Shown here piece after piece: positions 1-8,405 of a DNA stretch of 64,000 bases. The notes under the pieces are model-generated. The model was not told the origin of the DNA. It saw only the letters and a list, made by a program, of their open reading frames with translations, and made no database searches. Origin of the DNA: Acinetobacter marinus (GTDB lineage Bacteria; Pseudomonadota; Gammaproteobacteria; Pseudomonadales; Moraxellaceae); contig NZ_FMYK01000002.1 of assembly GCF_900096915.1 (NCBI RefSeq), positions 62,001 through 126,000 on the forward strand, given 5' to 3'. How positions within the stretch are numbered: the first letter of the stretch is position 1; each line of letters opens with the position of its first letter. The position numbers and the translations under genes were made by a program.

Positions 1-1173
1 ATCTTTTAAGCGGGTTTGTTGCATGATGGCATCAATGCTAATCCCTGCACGGCTTAAAATCGTGGTGATGTCAGCAAGTACGCCAGTTTCATCTTCGGCA
101 TTGACACGGATGTAATGTCCAGTAGTCATGTCCTCACGACTAAGAATCGGTAAATCGGTCAAATCTTCAAAGGCAAAATGTGGAATCGTGCCTGCGCCAT
201 CTTCGGTATAGCTAATGTCACGTACAATATCGATAATATCAGCCACCACCGCAGACGCTGTAGGCCCCGCACCCGCACCTGCACCATAATACAGCGTCGG
301 TCCAACGGCATTAGATTGCACCAGAACTGCATTTTTCACGCCATTGACATTGGCAAGTAGTTGCTCTTCAGGAATTAAGGTTGGATGTACACGTAATTCA
401 ATGCCTGTTTCGGCACGACGTGCAATACCTAAATGCTTGATACGATAGCCGAATTCTTCTGCATATTTGACATCTTGTGCAGTGATTTTGCTGATGCCTT
501 CGGTATAGACTTTGCTAAATTGCAGTGGCATACCAAATGCAATCGAAGCGAGCATCGCCAATTTGTGCGCAGCATCAATGCCTTCCACATCAAAGGTCGG
601 GTCAGCTTCGGCATAACCTAATTCTTGTGCTTCTTTGAGGACATCCGCAAATGGACGACCTTTTTCACGCATTTCGGTCAGGATAAAGTTGCCTGTACCA
701 TTGATAATGCCTGCGAGCCAATCAATACGGTTGGCTGCCAAACCTTCACGGATCACTTTGATGATCGGAATACCGCCTGCAACCGCTGCTTCATAGGCGA
801 TTTGTACGTTGTTGTCATCTGCTGCTTTAAACAGCTCATTACCGTGTTCAGCAAGCAATGCTTTGTTGGCAGTGACGATATGCTTGCCGTGTTTGATCGC
901 TTCTAACAGCACTTCTTTGGCAGGGTGAATACCGCCCATGACTTCGATCACCACATCGACATCATCTTGACGTGCGATATTGAGCAAATCTTCACTTTGC
1001 TTGATGCTTGTATCGAGATTTAAATCTGGGCGAGGACGACGTGTACCGACATGGGTGATTTGAATCTCTCGACCTGTACGGCGTTTAATTTCTGCGGCAT
1101 TGATTTGTAATAATTCAAGAACGCCACCACCGACGGTACCCAAACCAAGTATAGCCAGACGAACTGGTTTCAC
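1..1173 (-). CDS. hom: Homoserine dehydrogenase (3' end beyond window)
   Basis: This enzyme makes L-homoserine from aspartate semialdehyde with NAD(P)H, at the branch to threonine and methionine. The minus-strand frame stays open from a GTG start at 1173 to the window edge (391 codons; the family is about 430). It begins VKPVRLAILGLGTVGGGV, a Rossmann nucleotide-binding loop. Later come EVMGG, TANKALLAEHG, an EAAVAGGIP block and INGTGNFILTEM, all typical of the catalytic domain. The visible end (GHYIRVNAEDETGVLADIT) is the start of a C-terminal ACT domain, which suggests allosteric feedback. A GGAG stands 8 nt before the GTG and no ATG fits. It lies downstream of dsbC, separated by a terminator-like hairpin, so it may have its own promoter. 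The remaining codons and any thrC lie outside. Confidence 0.95.
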   Translation of the reverse strand, partial: MKPVRLAILGLGTVGGGVLELLQINAAEIKRRTGREIQITHVGTRRPRPDLNLDTSIKQSEDLLNIARQDDVDVVIEVMGGIHPAKEVLLEAIKHGKHIVTANKALLAEHGNELFKAADDNNVQIAYEAAVAGGIPIIKVIREGLAANRIDWLAGIINGTGNFILTEMREKGRPFADVLKEAQELGYAEADPTFDVEGIDAAHKLAMLASIAFGMPLQFSKVYTEGISKITAQDVKYAEEFGYRIKHLGIARRAETGIELRVHPTLIPEEQLLANVNGVKNAVLVQSNAVGPTLYYGAGAGAGPTASAVVADIIDIVRDISYTEDGAGTIPHFAFEDLTDLPILSREDMTTGHYIRVNAEDETGVLADITTILSRAGISIDAIMQQTRLKD

Positions 1174-1218
1174 GTCAAACTCCAATATTAGATGATAAAA
1201 ATTATTTCGATCATAGCG

Positions 1219-1251
1219 AAAAAGCGACCTAGACTCTAGCGCTAGATCGCT
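1219..1251 (-). terminator. Terminator-like hairpin after dsbC
   Basis: The arms at 1223-1232 and 1242-1251 pair as AGCGA-x-CTAG with CTAG-x-TCGCT, with one mismatch and a 9-nt loop. Read on the minus strand, the stem is followed by a run of five T. It sits between the dsbC stop and the hom start. Confidence 0.6.
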
Positions 1252-1260
1252 CATCTTGCA

Positions 1261-2088
1261 TTATTTTTTCGAGGTGGTTTCTTCTAAGCGTTGCAGCAGT
1301 GCATCAGGCTCAATATAACCCGCCAAATAGCGTCCATCTTCGCTGTAGATCGCAGGTGTACCGTTGACGCCGATCTTTGAACCAAGCTGATATTGTGCCA
1401 TCACAGGGTTGGTACATTCAGCAGCGACCACAGGCAAGCCAGCGACCGCTGAACTAAATGCTGCTTTACGATCTTCACTACACCAAATGCTTTGCATGGT
1501 CGGGAAGAATTGCTCGCCACGAGGCCAAGCGATATAACGCACTTCGATACCTTTGCTGTTGATTTCGTCCATGTGCTCGTGCAGTTTGTGGCAGTACGGA
1601 CAGCTAGAATCGGTAAAGACATAGACCACATGCTTGGTTTTGCCTTTGGCTGGATAGACGATTAGGTCTTCTTTTTTCAGTTTGGCAAATTCAGCTTTGT
1701 TATCACCTGCTTGCAAATCTTCACTGACATTATGAATTGCACTTTCACCAAGTCGAATCATGTCACCTTGAAAGATATATTTGCCATCGCTACTTGCTAA
1801 TACCGCAGGGAAGCCGTCCAAAGTCACCCAAAACCAGTTTGGAATCTCGGTGGCTTTGACATTGATAATTTTGGCTTTTAAACCTGCTTTGTCAAAGTTG
1901 GCTTGCAGTGTTTTGATAAAGCGTTGCTGTGCATTACGCTCAGTCAGTGTCGATGCTTCACCAGATACAGGTGTGGTTGCGGTGATTTCATTGTTATTGC
2001 TTGAGTTCGCATCATTTTTTGAACATGCAGATACACCGAGTATGCTGCCCATCAATACTGCGCTCAGCGCAAATTTCAACAATTGCAT
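1261..2088 (-). CDS. dsbC: Thiol:disulfide interchange protein DsbC, lipoprotein form
   Basis: A periplasmic disulfide isomerase/reductase of the DsbC/DsbG thioredoxin-fold family. From the ATG at 2088 it has 275 residues. The frame is open upstream to 2175, but the start at 2088 directly precedes a signal peptide ending in a lipobox (LGVSAC) and has AGG upstream. The N-terminal dimerisation region is followed by a thioredoxin domain with the active site CPYC (SSCPYCHKLHEHMDE) and a cis-Pro-type loop (GVNGTPAIYSEDG). The lipobox suggests anchoring to a membrane rather than a free periplasmic protein as in E. coli. Its neighbours are xerD upstream and hom downstream on the same strand. Confidence 0.92.
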   Translation of the reverse strand: MQLLKFALSAVLMGSILGVSACSKNDANSSNNNEITATTPVSGEASTLTERNAQQRFIKTLQANFDKAGLKAKIINVKATEIPNWFWVTLDGFPAVLASSDGKYIFQGDMIRLGESAIHNVSEDLQAGDNKAEFAKLKKEDLIVYPAKGKTKHVVYVFTDSSCPYCHKLHEHMDEINSKGIEVRYIAWPRGEQFFPTMQSIWCSEDRKAAFSSAVAGLPVVAAECTNPVMAQYQLGSKIGVNGTPAIYSEDGRYLAGYIEPDALLQRLEETTSKK

Positions 2089-2320
2089 AAATTGCCTATG
2101 TCTAAAGTCAATTTGGAATGACCGCATAATATAGCAAAAAGCAGGAACACTGCCTAGCAAATATACGATGTGCAAGTTAGAGTGGTTTCAATAGAGCACT
2201 AAAAGTAATTAAAGAAACAAACATAACTAGGTTTAAAGGAAGTACACAGTAATAATTTTTAAAAGCATAACATTTTAGACAAGGTCTTGCCGTGTATGCG
2301 CATAAGTCTGGATTAACCTT

Positions 2321-2491
2321 CGGTTCGACCTACTTTTCTTTCGGGAAAAGTAGGCAAAACCATTTGTCAGTCGCAAACTCGGTCATGTATTAAAATTTAT
2401 CCAACGCTTTGAAAAACGTCATTTTGCTAATGTTGTCCTGACCTCGAGCAATGCGACTGACGTTCCCACGAATCAGATAATTTCTACTCAT
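2321..2491 (-). repeat. Intergenic repeat-like element with hairpin and ORF remnant
   Basis: This accounts for much of the 425-nt gap between xerD and dsbC. A perfect 10-bp inverted repeat (arms 2329-2338 and 2345-2354, CCTACTTTTC/GAAAAGTAGG, 6-nt loop) lies inside it. On the minus strand a 33-codon frame runs from ATG at 2491 to TAA at 2390 (begins MSRNYLIRGNVSRIARG). Past that stop the same frame continues with TEFATDKWFCLLFPKEK, so the hairpin encodes the end of this second stretch. I recall near-identical short frames scattered through Acinetobacter genomes, so I read it as a multicopy element rather than a gene. That recollection was not checked. The rest of the gap shows nothing distinct. 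Confidence 0.5.
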
Positions 2492-2513
2492 CTTATGTAA
2501 AACTCAGGTTGAA

Positions 2514-3434
2514 TTAACCACGTGGATGATGTTGTTGATGCAGTTGTTGCATGCGCATTTGTGCCACGTGGGTATAAATCTGTGTGGTGGATAAATTGGC
2601 ATGTCCAAGGAGCATCTGTACCACACGCAAATCTGCACCGTGATTGAGTAAATGTGTGGCGAAGGCATGACGCAACACGTGTGGTGAGATATCTTGCTGA
2701 ATGTCGGCTTGTAAGGCATAGCGTTTGATTGCATACCAAAAGTTTTGCCGAGACATCACACCGCCATGCTGTGTAAGGAAAAGCGCATCAGTCGATTGTT
2801 TGTAGAGTTCTGGTCGTGCGCCGTGTAGATATTTTTTAATCCAATCAATGGCAATTTCGCCAAGTGGCACCAGTCGCTCTTTGTTGCCTTTGCCTTTGAT
2901 ACGGACAAAGCCCTGCTCTAGATTGAGCATTTGAGTTTGCAAGCCAATCAATTCACTGACACGGAGTCCGCAGGCATACAATACTTCTAACATGGCGCGA
3001 TCACGAAGCCCGAGTGCGGTTGCTGTATCAGGTGCGTCAATCAGTCGTTCGACATCGATATTGGAGAGATTTTTCGGCAGAGGTCGACCTTGGCGGGGAG
3101 TTTTCTGCTGTGCTAAAGGGTCGTCTTGGCGGATGCCTGTTTCTCTTAAAAATTTAAAAAACTGGCGTAATGCTGACATGGCACGTGCAATCGAACGAGG
3201 GCTTTTGCCCTGCTCGGTAAGTTGCAGTAGCACGGTTTGGACATGGCTTTCTTGCCAGTCTGGAATCACCACGTCACTACATTTTGCACAAAGAATTAAG
3301 TCGGACAAATATGCATTACGAGTATGTACACTGCTACTGTGGCTAATCAAATAGTCACGAAAACCTTGCAAGTAACTGAATTCTTGAGGGATGCTGACAG
3401 GTGTCGGGGTGCGGACTTTTTTGGCATTCAACAT
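2514..3434 (-). CDS. xerD: Tyrosine recombinase XerD
   Basis: A site-specific recombinase that, with XerC, resolves chromosome dimers at dif during division. It is 306 residues, close to the usual 298-305. An N-terminal SAM-like core-binding domain (about 20-105) is followed by the catalytic domain. The catalytic set is present: Arg in ACGLRVSELIGL (about 155), Lys in KGKGNKERLVPLG, His-x-x-Arg in SPHVLRHAFATHLLNHG, His in LLGHANLSTTQ and the nucleophile Tyr in IYTHV. The motif wording matches XerD better than XerC. It is followed on the same strand by dsbC. It is divergent from the feo operon across about 380 nt. Confidence 0.93.
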   Translation of the reverse strand: MLNAKKVRTPTPVSIPQEFSYLQGFRDYLISHSSSVHTRNAYLSDLILCAKCSDVVIPDWQESHVQTVLLQLTEQGKSPRSIARAMSALRQFFKFLRETGIRQDDPLAQQKTPRQGRPLPKNLSNIDVERLIDAPDTATALGLRDRAMLEVLYACGLRVSELIGLQTQMLNLEQGFVRIKGKGNKERLVPLGEIAIDWIKKYLHGARPELYKQSTDALFLTQHGGVMSRQNFWYAIKRYALQADIQQDISPHVLRHAFATHLLNHGADLRVVQMLLGHANLSTTQIYTHVAQMRMQQLHQQHHPRG

Positions 3435-3597
3435 AGGTAAATTTCAAAAGGAAAATATCAGCTGCAAACAAAAATCTGCATTAAGCAAAAAAATTGGGCT
3501 GAGACAACTCATTGAGATGAGATCTTGAGATAAGGCATAACGATGAAAAGACATGATGTGAAAAGACAGGTTAAGAGATCCTATCAGGAAGCGCAAT

Positions 3598-3657
3598 ATG
3601 TTTAAATCACCGCCACGATTACAGTCACTGCCACCACAATCATTACATTCACCGTAA
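3598..3657 (+). CDS. Possible 19-residue leader peptide
   Basis: This lies in the 384-nt gap between xerD and feoA. ATG at 3598 has AGGAAG six bases upstream, a good ribosome site, and opens a frame MFKSPPRLQSLPPQSLHSP ending at TAA 3657. It is rich in Ser, Pro and Leu with a repeating pattern. The antisense strand over the same bases also holds a short frame (3643 to 3602, MIVVAVTVIVAVI) with GGTGA upstream. Both may simply reflect a low-complexity stretch. A GC-rich imperfect hairpin follows at about 3665-3695. I cannot assign a function. Confidence 0.25.
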   Translation: MFKSPPRLQSLPPQSLHSP

Positions 3658-3756
3658 GCGCATATTACGGGGGCGAATTCCCGAATAATTGCCTAAAAAT
3701 TGAATAGCATCAAAGTGGTGCAAAAAGTTCGGCATGTCGATCAAATTAGAATGGAA

Positions 3757-3780
3757 AAAATTCTCATTTATATTTATAAT
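3757..3780 (+). promoter_or_regulatory. Fur-like box upstream of feoA
   Basis: An AT-rich stretch contains TCTCATTTATATTTA at 3762-3776. This matches at 14 of 15 positions the motif at 23649-23663 in front of the TonB-dependent receptor gene. Iron repression of both genes is expected from their families. The palindrome here is poor, so the call rests mainly on the shared motif and position, about 40 nt before feoA. Confidence 0.45.
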
Positions 3781-3818
3781 GGCGCATTCAATTTAAATCT
3801 TCTTGAAAGGCTGCGACG

Positions 3819-4073
3819 GTGCGTTTATCTCAACTCAAATCCAATCAAATTGCCACCATTACTCAGGTGCATCATCATTTAGAGGCACCATCGAGCGACA
3901 GCAAAGATGCCATTGCCACACGTCTGTTGACGTTGGGCTTTGTCGCAGGTGAAAAAGTGGAAGTGTTGACCCGAGGGATTTTTGGCGGAGAGCCATTGTT
4001 GATCAAAATTGGCTTTACCCGATTTGCGCTACGCAATAATGAAGCAGAACGTATCGAAGTCGAATTGGTCTAA
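3819..4073 (+). CDS. feoA: Ferrous iron transport protein A
   Basis: A small cytoplasmic SH3-like protein that supports the FeoB ferrous iron permease. It has 84 residues, normal for FeoA. The start is GTG at 3819 (reading VRLSQLKSNQ), with AAAGG just upstream. The sequence has the family pattern: a hydrophobic strand (IATITQV), TRLLTLGFVAGEKVEVL, and a Gly-rich turn before LLIKIGFTRFALRNNEA. It is followed 11 nt later by feoB with AAGGA between them, so the two are an operon. A Fur-like motif lies upstream. Confidence 0.92.
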   Translation: MRLSQLKSNQIATITQVHHHLEAPSSDSKDAIATRLLTLGFVAGEKVEVLTRGIFGGEPLLIKIGFTRFALRNNEAERIEVELV

Positions 4074-4084
4074 GGAACACCAGC

Positions 4085-5947
4085 ATGAGCGAACAAACCA
4101 TGAATGACATGCTACGTGTTGCCTTGGTCGGCAATCCAAACTGTGGCAAAACCTCACTGTTTAACCAACTGACAGGCACACGGCAAAAAGTCGCCAACTA
4201 CGCAGGCGTCACCGTTGAGCGTAAAGAGGGGCATTTCAGCCTGCCTTCTGGGCGGGGCGTGCGGGTGCTTGATTTGCCAGGGGCTTATACGCTCGATTCC
4301 GCCAGTCCTGATGAAGCGATTACCCGAGATGTCTGTCAGGGCGTGCTGAAAAGTGAAGCCCATCAAGATGCGTTATTGTGTGTGATTGATGCGACTAATT
4401 TAAAATTACATTTTCATCTTTTACTTGAAATCGTGGCACTGAAACGTCCGATGCTGATCGTACTCAATATGATGGATGAAGCACGTCGCCGTGGCATGCA
4501 AGTCAATGCACAAGCCTTGTCAGATACGCTTGGTGTCACCGTGGTCGAGACTGTTGCGGTGCGTGCGGGTGGCGTGCAAAACCTGTTAAATTCTTTGGAT
4601 AAGCAAGAATTTAAAGTCCCAAGCTACGAGGTACAATCGAGTATTCCTGTATCGATTAATGAGCTCATCGCAGTGACCGTGACCTCGGCAGTGCAAGAAG
4701 ATAGCCGTACCACATTCTTAGACAAATTATTTTTACATCCTGTGCTTGGTTTGCTCAGTCTGGCGGTATTGATGTTTGTGGTGTTTCAAGCGGTATTTGC
4801 GTGGGCAGCACCATTTATGGATGCGATTGAAACTTTTTTTGGCTGGTTGGGTGAAGTCATTGGTGCAAATATTTCTCAGCCATTATTACAGAGTTTGGTG
4901 GTTGACGGCATCATCGGCGGTGCAGGTGGCGTGGTGGTGTTCTTGCCACAGATTTTGATTTTATTCTTCTTTATTTTGATCTTAGAAGAATCGGGCTATT
5001 TGCCACGTGCCGCATTTCTATTAGATAAATTGATGTTTAAAGCAGGGCTGAGTGGTCGTGCGTTTATTCCGTTGTTGTCGAGTTTTGCTTGTGCGATTCC
5101 TGGGATTATGGCGACACGAACCATTAGTGATCCACGAGATCGGTTTACCACGATTTTGGTGGCACCGCTGATGACCTGTTCAGCACGTTTGCCTGTTTAT
5201 GCTTTGTTAATTGCTGCCTTTATTCCACAGCAGATGGTGGCAGGGATTTTTAACTTACAAGGTCTGGTGCTGTTTGCGCTGTATATGGCGGGTATCGTCA
5301 GTGCCTTGATCGTCAGTTATATCGTCAAATTATTCCGTCGTGATCGTTCTGAGCATGCGCTGATTATGGAACTGCCAAGCTATCGTATTCCAGATTGGAA
5401 AAATATCCTGATCGGTGTCTATGAGCGTGGCATGTTCTTCTTAAAGCGTGTCGGTGGCATTATCTTTGCGCTGTCGATATTGCTGTGGTTCTTATGTACA
5501 TTTCCGCAACCGCCTGCCGATGCGACCATGCCTGCGATTGATTATAGTTTTGCGGGGATGCTTGGACATTGGATGCAACCGTTCTTTGCGCCGATTGGTT
5601 TTAATTGGCAGATTTGTATTGCCTTGATTCCTGCGATGGCGGCACGTGAGGTTGCAGTGGCGGCACTGGGCACAGTGTACGCATTGTCGGGCAGTGAAGA
5701 TGCACAGGCGGAGAGTTTGGCACAGTTGATTAGTGCGGATGGCTCAGGTTGGTCGTTGGCAACGGGATTGGCGTTGCTAGCGTGGTTCGTCTATGCACCA
5801 CATTGTCTAGCGACCTTAGCAACGGTACGTCGTGAAACAGGCTCATGGCGCAATGTGGCGGTCATGACGGTGTATTTATTCGGCTTGGCATATTTGATGT
5901 CGTTCTTTGTTTATCAAATCGCCGTGCGTGTTTTTAATTTTGGTTAA
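4085..5947 (+). CDS. feoB: Ferrous iron transport protein B (GTP-gated Fe(II) permease)
   Basis: An inner-membrane Fe(II) transporter with an N-terminal G protein domain. It is 620 residues, shorter than the E. coli protein (773). The G1 loop GNPNCGKT is at residues 16-23, G3 is in LDLPGAY (about 60) and the G4-like NMMD is at about 135. A regulatory helical region follows to about 215. The membrane part has two Gate-type repeats: the first includes IPLLSSFACAIPGIMATRTI, with the conserved Cys, and a second repeat runs through ALIPAMAAREVAVAALG. Its start has AAGGA upstream. It sits between feoA and a Cys-rich small membrane protein, and no FeoC-type winged-helix gene is seen. Confidence 0.96.
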   Translation: MSEQTMNDMLRVALVGNPNCGKTSLFNQLTGTRQKVANYAGVTVERKEGHFSLPSGRGVRVLDLPGAYTLDSASPDEAITRDVCQGVLKSEAHQDALLCVIDATNLKLHFHLLLEIVALKRPMLIVLNMMDEARRRGMQVNAQALSDTLGVTVVETVAVRAGGVQNLLNSLDKQEFKVPSYEVQSSIPVSINELIAVTVTSAVQEDSRTTFLDKLFLHPVLGLLSLAVLMFVVFQAVFAWAAPFMDAIETFFGWLGEVIGANISQPLLQSLVVDGIIGGAGGVVVFLPQILILFFFILILEESGYLPRAAFLLDKLMFKAGLSGRAFIPLLSSFACAIPGIMATRTISDPRDRFTTILVAPLMTCSARLPVYALLIAAFIPQQMVAGIFNLQGLVLFALYMAGIVSALIVSYIVKLFRRDRSEHALIMELPSYRIPDWKNILIGVYERGMFFLKRVGGIIFALSILLWFLCTFPQPPADATMPAIDYSFAGMLGHWMQPFFAPIGFNWQICIALIPAMAAREVAVAALGTVYALSGSEDAQAESLAQLISADGSGWSLATGLALLAWFVYAPHCLATLATVRRETGSWRNVAVMTVYLFGLAYLMSFFVYQIAVRVFNFG

Positions 5948-6016
5948 TTGGAAGTGAAAACTTTCACAGTACGATTTACCTAAATCCTGTTTGGAAAAAG
6001 GCAAGGGAGAAAAATC

Positions 6017-6280
6017 ATGATTGAGATGCTGATTATTACGCTACTGGTGTTATGGAGTGTGTTGGTCGTATTTAAAAAAGTTTTTCCAAGTACGGCAAAA
6101 AATACATTTTCTACATTGTCCAATATGTGTCAAAAACAAGGTTGGTCTACCTTGGCAAAATGGCTTGCACCCAAAGCGCCCGTTGGCTGTGGTGGCGGGT
6201 GTGGTTGTGATACCGAGAACGATCCAAGTGATGGGAAATCAGCCCAAAAAATTGAAATCCAAACGGTAAAATGGAAGTAG
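6017..6280 (+). CDS. Small Cys-rich membrane protein of the feo operon (DUF6587-like)
   Basis: An 87-residue protein with one N-terminal membrane segment (about 3-20, LIITLLVLWSVLVVF), a basic stretch, and a Gly/Cys cluster near residue 56 (VGCGGGCGCDT). GGGAG upstream supports the ATG at 6017. It follows feoB by 69 nt on the same strand and is probably cotranscribed. Small Cys-rich membrane proteins are known next to feoB in several lineages and may take the place of FeoC. A direct role in iron or an Fe-S cluster is inference. The DUF6587 label is from memory. Confidence 0.7.
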   Translation: MIEMLIITLLVLWSVLVVFKKVFPSTAKNTFSTLSNMCQKQGWSTLAKWLAPKAPVGCGGGCGCDTENDPSDGKSAQKIEIQTVKWK

Positions 6281-6415
6281 TTTTTGCAAATCAGTGAAAA
6301 AAGCACAGATTAGTTTTGCACATTTCCTAATCTTGTTTACAATCTAGGCAGTATACTTTTTTCACATATTGCGAATCTTTGCGCTGAATTTCACCGACGA
6401 TATGAAAAATTTGAC

Positions 6416-6856
6416 ATGAAAAAACTGCCACTGATCTTGATCATGATGAGTTTGTTCATATTCCAAAGTGCTTGGAATGTGGCGGCAGCGTTTTGTCAGC
6501 ATGAAAGTGTCGATTTGTCACAAGTTCATAAAACGCATTTTGGGCATCATCAAGTCTTAGAGAAATGTCTAAGTCATACAGATCAAAGCCATTCGCATGA
6601 TGAAGTCAAGTCGAGCAATGATACGCAAAACAAGTTCAGTGAAAATCAGCTCAATGAAAATCAGCTGAACCTTTCCCAAGATCATCACGATCACTTGCCG
6701 TCGATGAATCATATTTTGATGCAAGATGCTCAGCCAGACATTGTGCAATCCACTACTTTTCACGTCGATCGTGAACCGCATTTTTTCTGGAATAATCTAT
6801 ATCAATCGCCTGATCTCGGGGCGATCACGCCACCACCGCTGTCTTCCCCGCTATAG
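6416..6856 (+). CDS. czcI: CzcI-like His-rich periplasmic metal protein
   Basis: A 146-residue exported protein at the head of the czc efflux operon. A signal peptide (KKLPLILIMMSLFIFQSAWNV) is followed by AAAFCQHE, the hallmark start of mature CzcI proteins. Many His residues follow in HFGHH, SHTDQSHSHDE and DHHDHLPSMNH, fitting periplasmic Zn/Cd/Co binding. A short internal duplication (ENQLNENQLN) is visible. It ends in a Pro-rich tail. It lies about 80 nt before czcC. In Cupriavidus CzcI modulates czc expression; here that role is inferred from family and position. Confidence 0.75.
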   Translation: MKKLPLILIMMSLFIFQSAWNVAAAFCQHESVDLSQVHKTHFGHHQVLEKCLSHTDQSHSHDEVKSSNDTQNKFSENQLNENQLNLSQDHHDHLPSMNHILMQDAQPDIVQSTTFHVDREPHFFWNNLYQSPDLGAITPPPLSSPL

Positions 6857-6936
6857 GTGGGGTAGCCAAAACATTCCCACCACGATGTTTTTAACCAAGT
6901 TAAAAGCAGTTTCGTTTAAAAATAGTGGGAATCCCA

Positions 6937-8403
6937 GTGAAAAATTTAACTATTCAAAATCAGGCGTATGCGCCAAAATTCGATGCTTTGCGAGCCGATG
7001 CTTTCAAGGCATTGTGCTTAGCGATGGGTGTTGCTTTTACATCCAACACATTTGCAGACACATCAAGTGGAAAAATAGCGAGTCATACGGCAAATCAAAC
7101 AGCGTATCAAGCCGTTCAAACGTCAATTTCCAATCAAAATGCACAGACTCATAGTCTGAGTCAGGCAATAGATCAAACACTACAATATCAGTTGCAAACA
7201 GGGTTATGGCAAACACAGCAACAGATTGGTCAAGCCAATCTTGCACAGAGCCAACTGTGGCAAAATCCAAGTTTAAGCATTGAACAAACGGGTTTTGCTA
7301 ATGATCAAGAACGTGAACTGAGTATTGGTATTGCACAGCCTTTAGATATATTTGGCGTGCGTCAGGCAAGACGTGATCTTGCCAAACTGTCCAATGCGCA
7401 AATCGAACTGAATGAAAAGATCTATCGTGCCAAACTGGAATTGATCGTCAGTCATCTTTGGTCAGAAACGGTGATTGCCGAATTAGAACATCAGCTGATC
7501 GAGCAACAACTTGCAACGAGTCAGCACATCTTAGATGCCACACAAAAACGCTACCAAGCAGGTGCAATTGCACAAGTCGATGTCGATCGCATCAAAATGA
7601 ATGTGCTGTCTGATGCACGTCTAGCGGTGCAAGTCACACAGCAGTTGCAGGCAGCCAAGCAGAATTTATCCACACTTTGGGGGGAGCGATCTTTAACTCA
7701 AAATACCATGAATGCTTCTGCATTAGCCGTGGAAAATATCTTCCCAAAATGGTCGAAAGATCAAGTCTTAGCACAGTCGAAAAACAATTGGCTGATGCAA
7801 AATCTGCAACTACAAAGCAAGCAAAGCTATGCCGAGCTTGCAATGCTCAAGTCAGCGGCTCGTCCTCAGCCGACTTTGCTATTGGGTATGACCCAAAACA
7901 AATCGCCTGAGCAAGAGAGCAATACTCGACTCAACGTCGGCGTGGAAATTCCGCTGAATATATTTAATCGTAATCAGTATAAGTCAGCGATGGTGCAGGC
8001 AAAACAATCTAGCCTTGCACAGCAACAGCGTTATCAGCTTGAGCAAGCCGAATTGAAATTACAGACTTTGCTTGATCAACTTGATGGGCTTTCTAAACAA
8101 TTTCAGCAGGTCGATCAAGTACAAGTGCCTTTGGCAGAGCAAGTGCAACAGAAAGTCATGCTTGGATTTCGAGCAGGAAAATTCTCCGTGACTGATGTAC
8201 AGCAAGCCACGCAACAACTGCAACAAACACGCTTGCAAAAGATCGAACTACTGCGTCAAGCATGGCAGCGCTATATTGAACTACAAAGTATCAGCCAAGG
8301 TTTTGCGCTAGAAGAAATCACACAAGCGGATGCGATGTACACGATGAATCAAACCTTTTGGCAAGCGATTCAAAATAATGAAGGCATTGGGGCGGGAGAA
8401 TAA
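6937..8403 (+). CDS. czcC: CzcC-type outer-membrane factor (TolC family)
   Basis: The outer-membrane exit duct of a tripartite heavy-metal efflux pump. It has about 488 residues from GTG 6937. The frame also has a GTG at 6925, but GGGA stands six bases before 6937. No ATG fits. An N-terminal signal segment (FKALCLAMGVAFTSNTFA) leads into two outer-membrane-efflux-protein repeats with long Gln/Ala-rich helices (QLQTGLWQTQQQIGQANLAQSQLWQNP and onward). GIAQPLDIFGVRQARRDLAKL and GVEIPLNIFNRNQYKSAM are the paired beta-strand motifs of the two halves. It is followed 2 nt later by czcB. Confidence 0.9.
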   Translation: MKNLTIQNQAYAPKFDALRADAFKALCLAMGVAFTSNTFADTSSGKIASHTANQTAYQAVQTSISNQNAQTHSLSQAIDQTLQYQLQTGLWQTQQQIGQANLAQSQLWQNPSLSIEQTGFANDQERELSIGIAQPLDIFGVRQARRDLAKLSNAQIELNEKIYRAKLELIVSHLWSETVIAELEHQLIEQQLATSQHILDATQKRYQAGAIAQVDVDRIKMNVLSDARLAVQVTQQLQAAKQNLSTLWGERSLTQNTMNASALAVENIFPKWSKDQVLAQSKNNWLMQNLQLQSKQSYAELAMLKSAARPQPTLLLGMTQNKSPEQESNTRLNVGVEIPLNIFNRNQYKSAMVQAKQSSLAQQQRYQLEQAELKLQTLLDQLDGLSKQFQQVDQVQVPLAEQVQQKVMLGFRAGKFSVTDVQQATQQLQQTRLQKIELLRQAWQRYIELQSISQGFALEEITQADAMYTMNQTFWQAIQNNEGIGAGE

Positions 8404-8405
8404 CA

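Noticed and set aside
178..906. Several plus-strand frames of 60-93 codons
   Set aside because: They are shadows of the homoserine dehydrogenase gene, which is open on the minus strand across the whole stretch.
3609..3656. Thr/Ile-rich frame resembling a threonine operon leader peptide
   Set aside because: It is preceded immediately by a stop codon and has no start codon. The hom gene is on the other strand, more than 2 kb away, behind xerD and dsbC.
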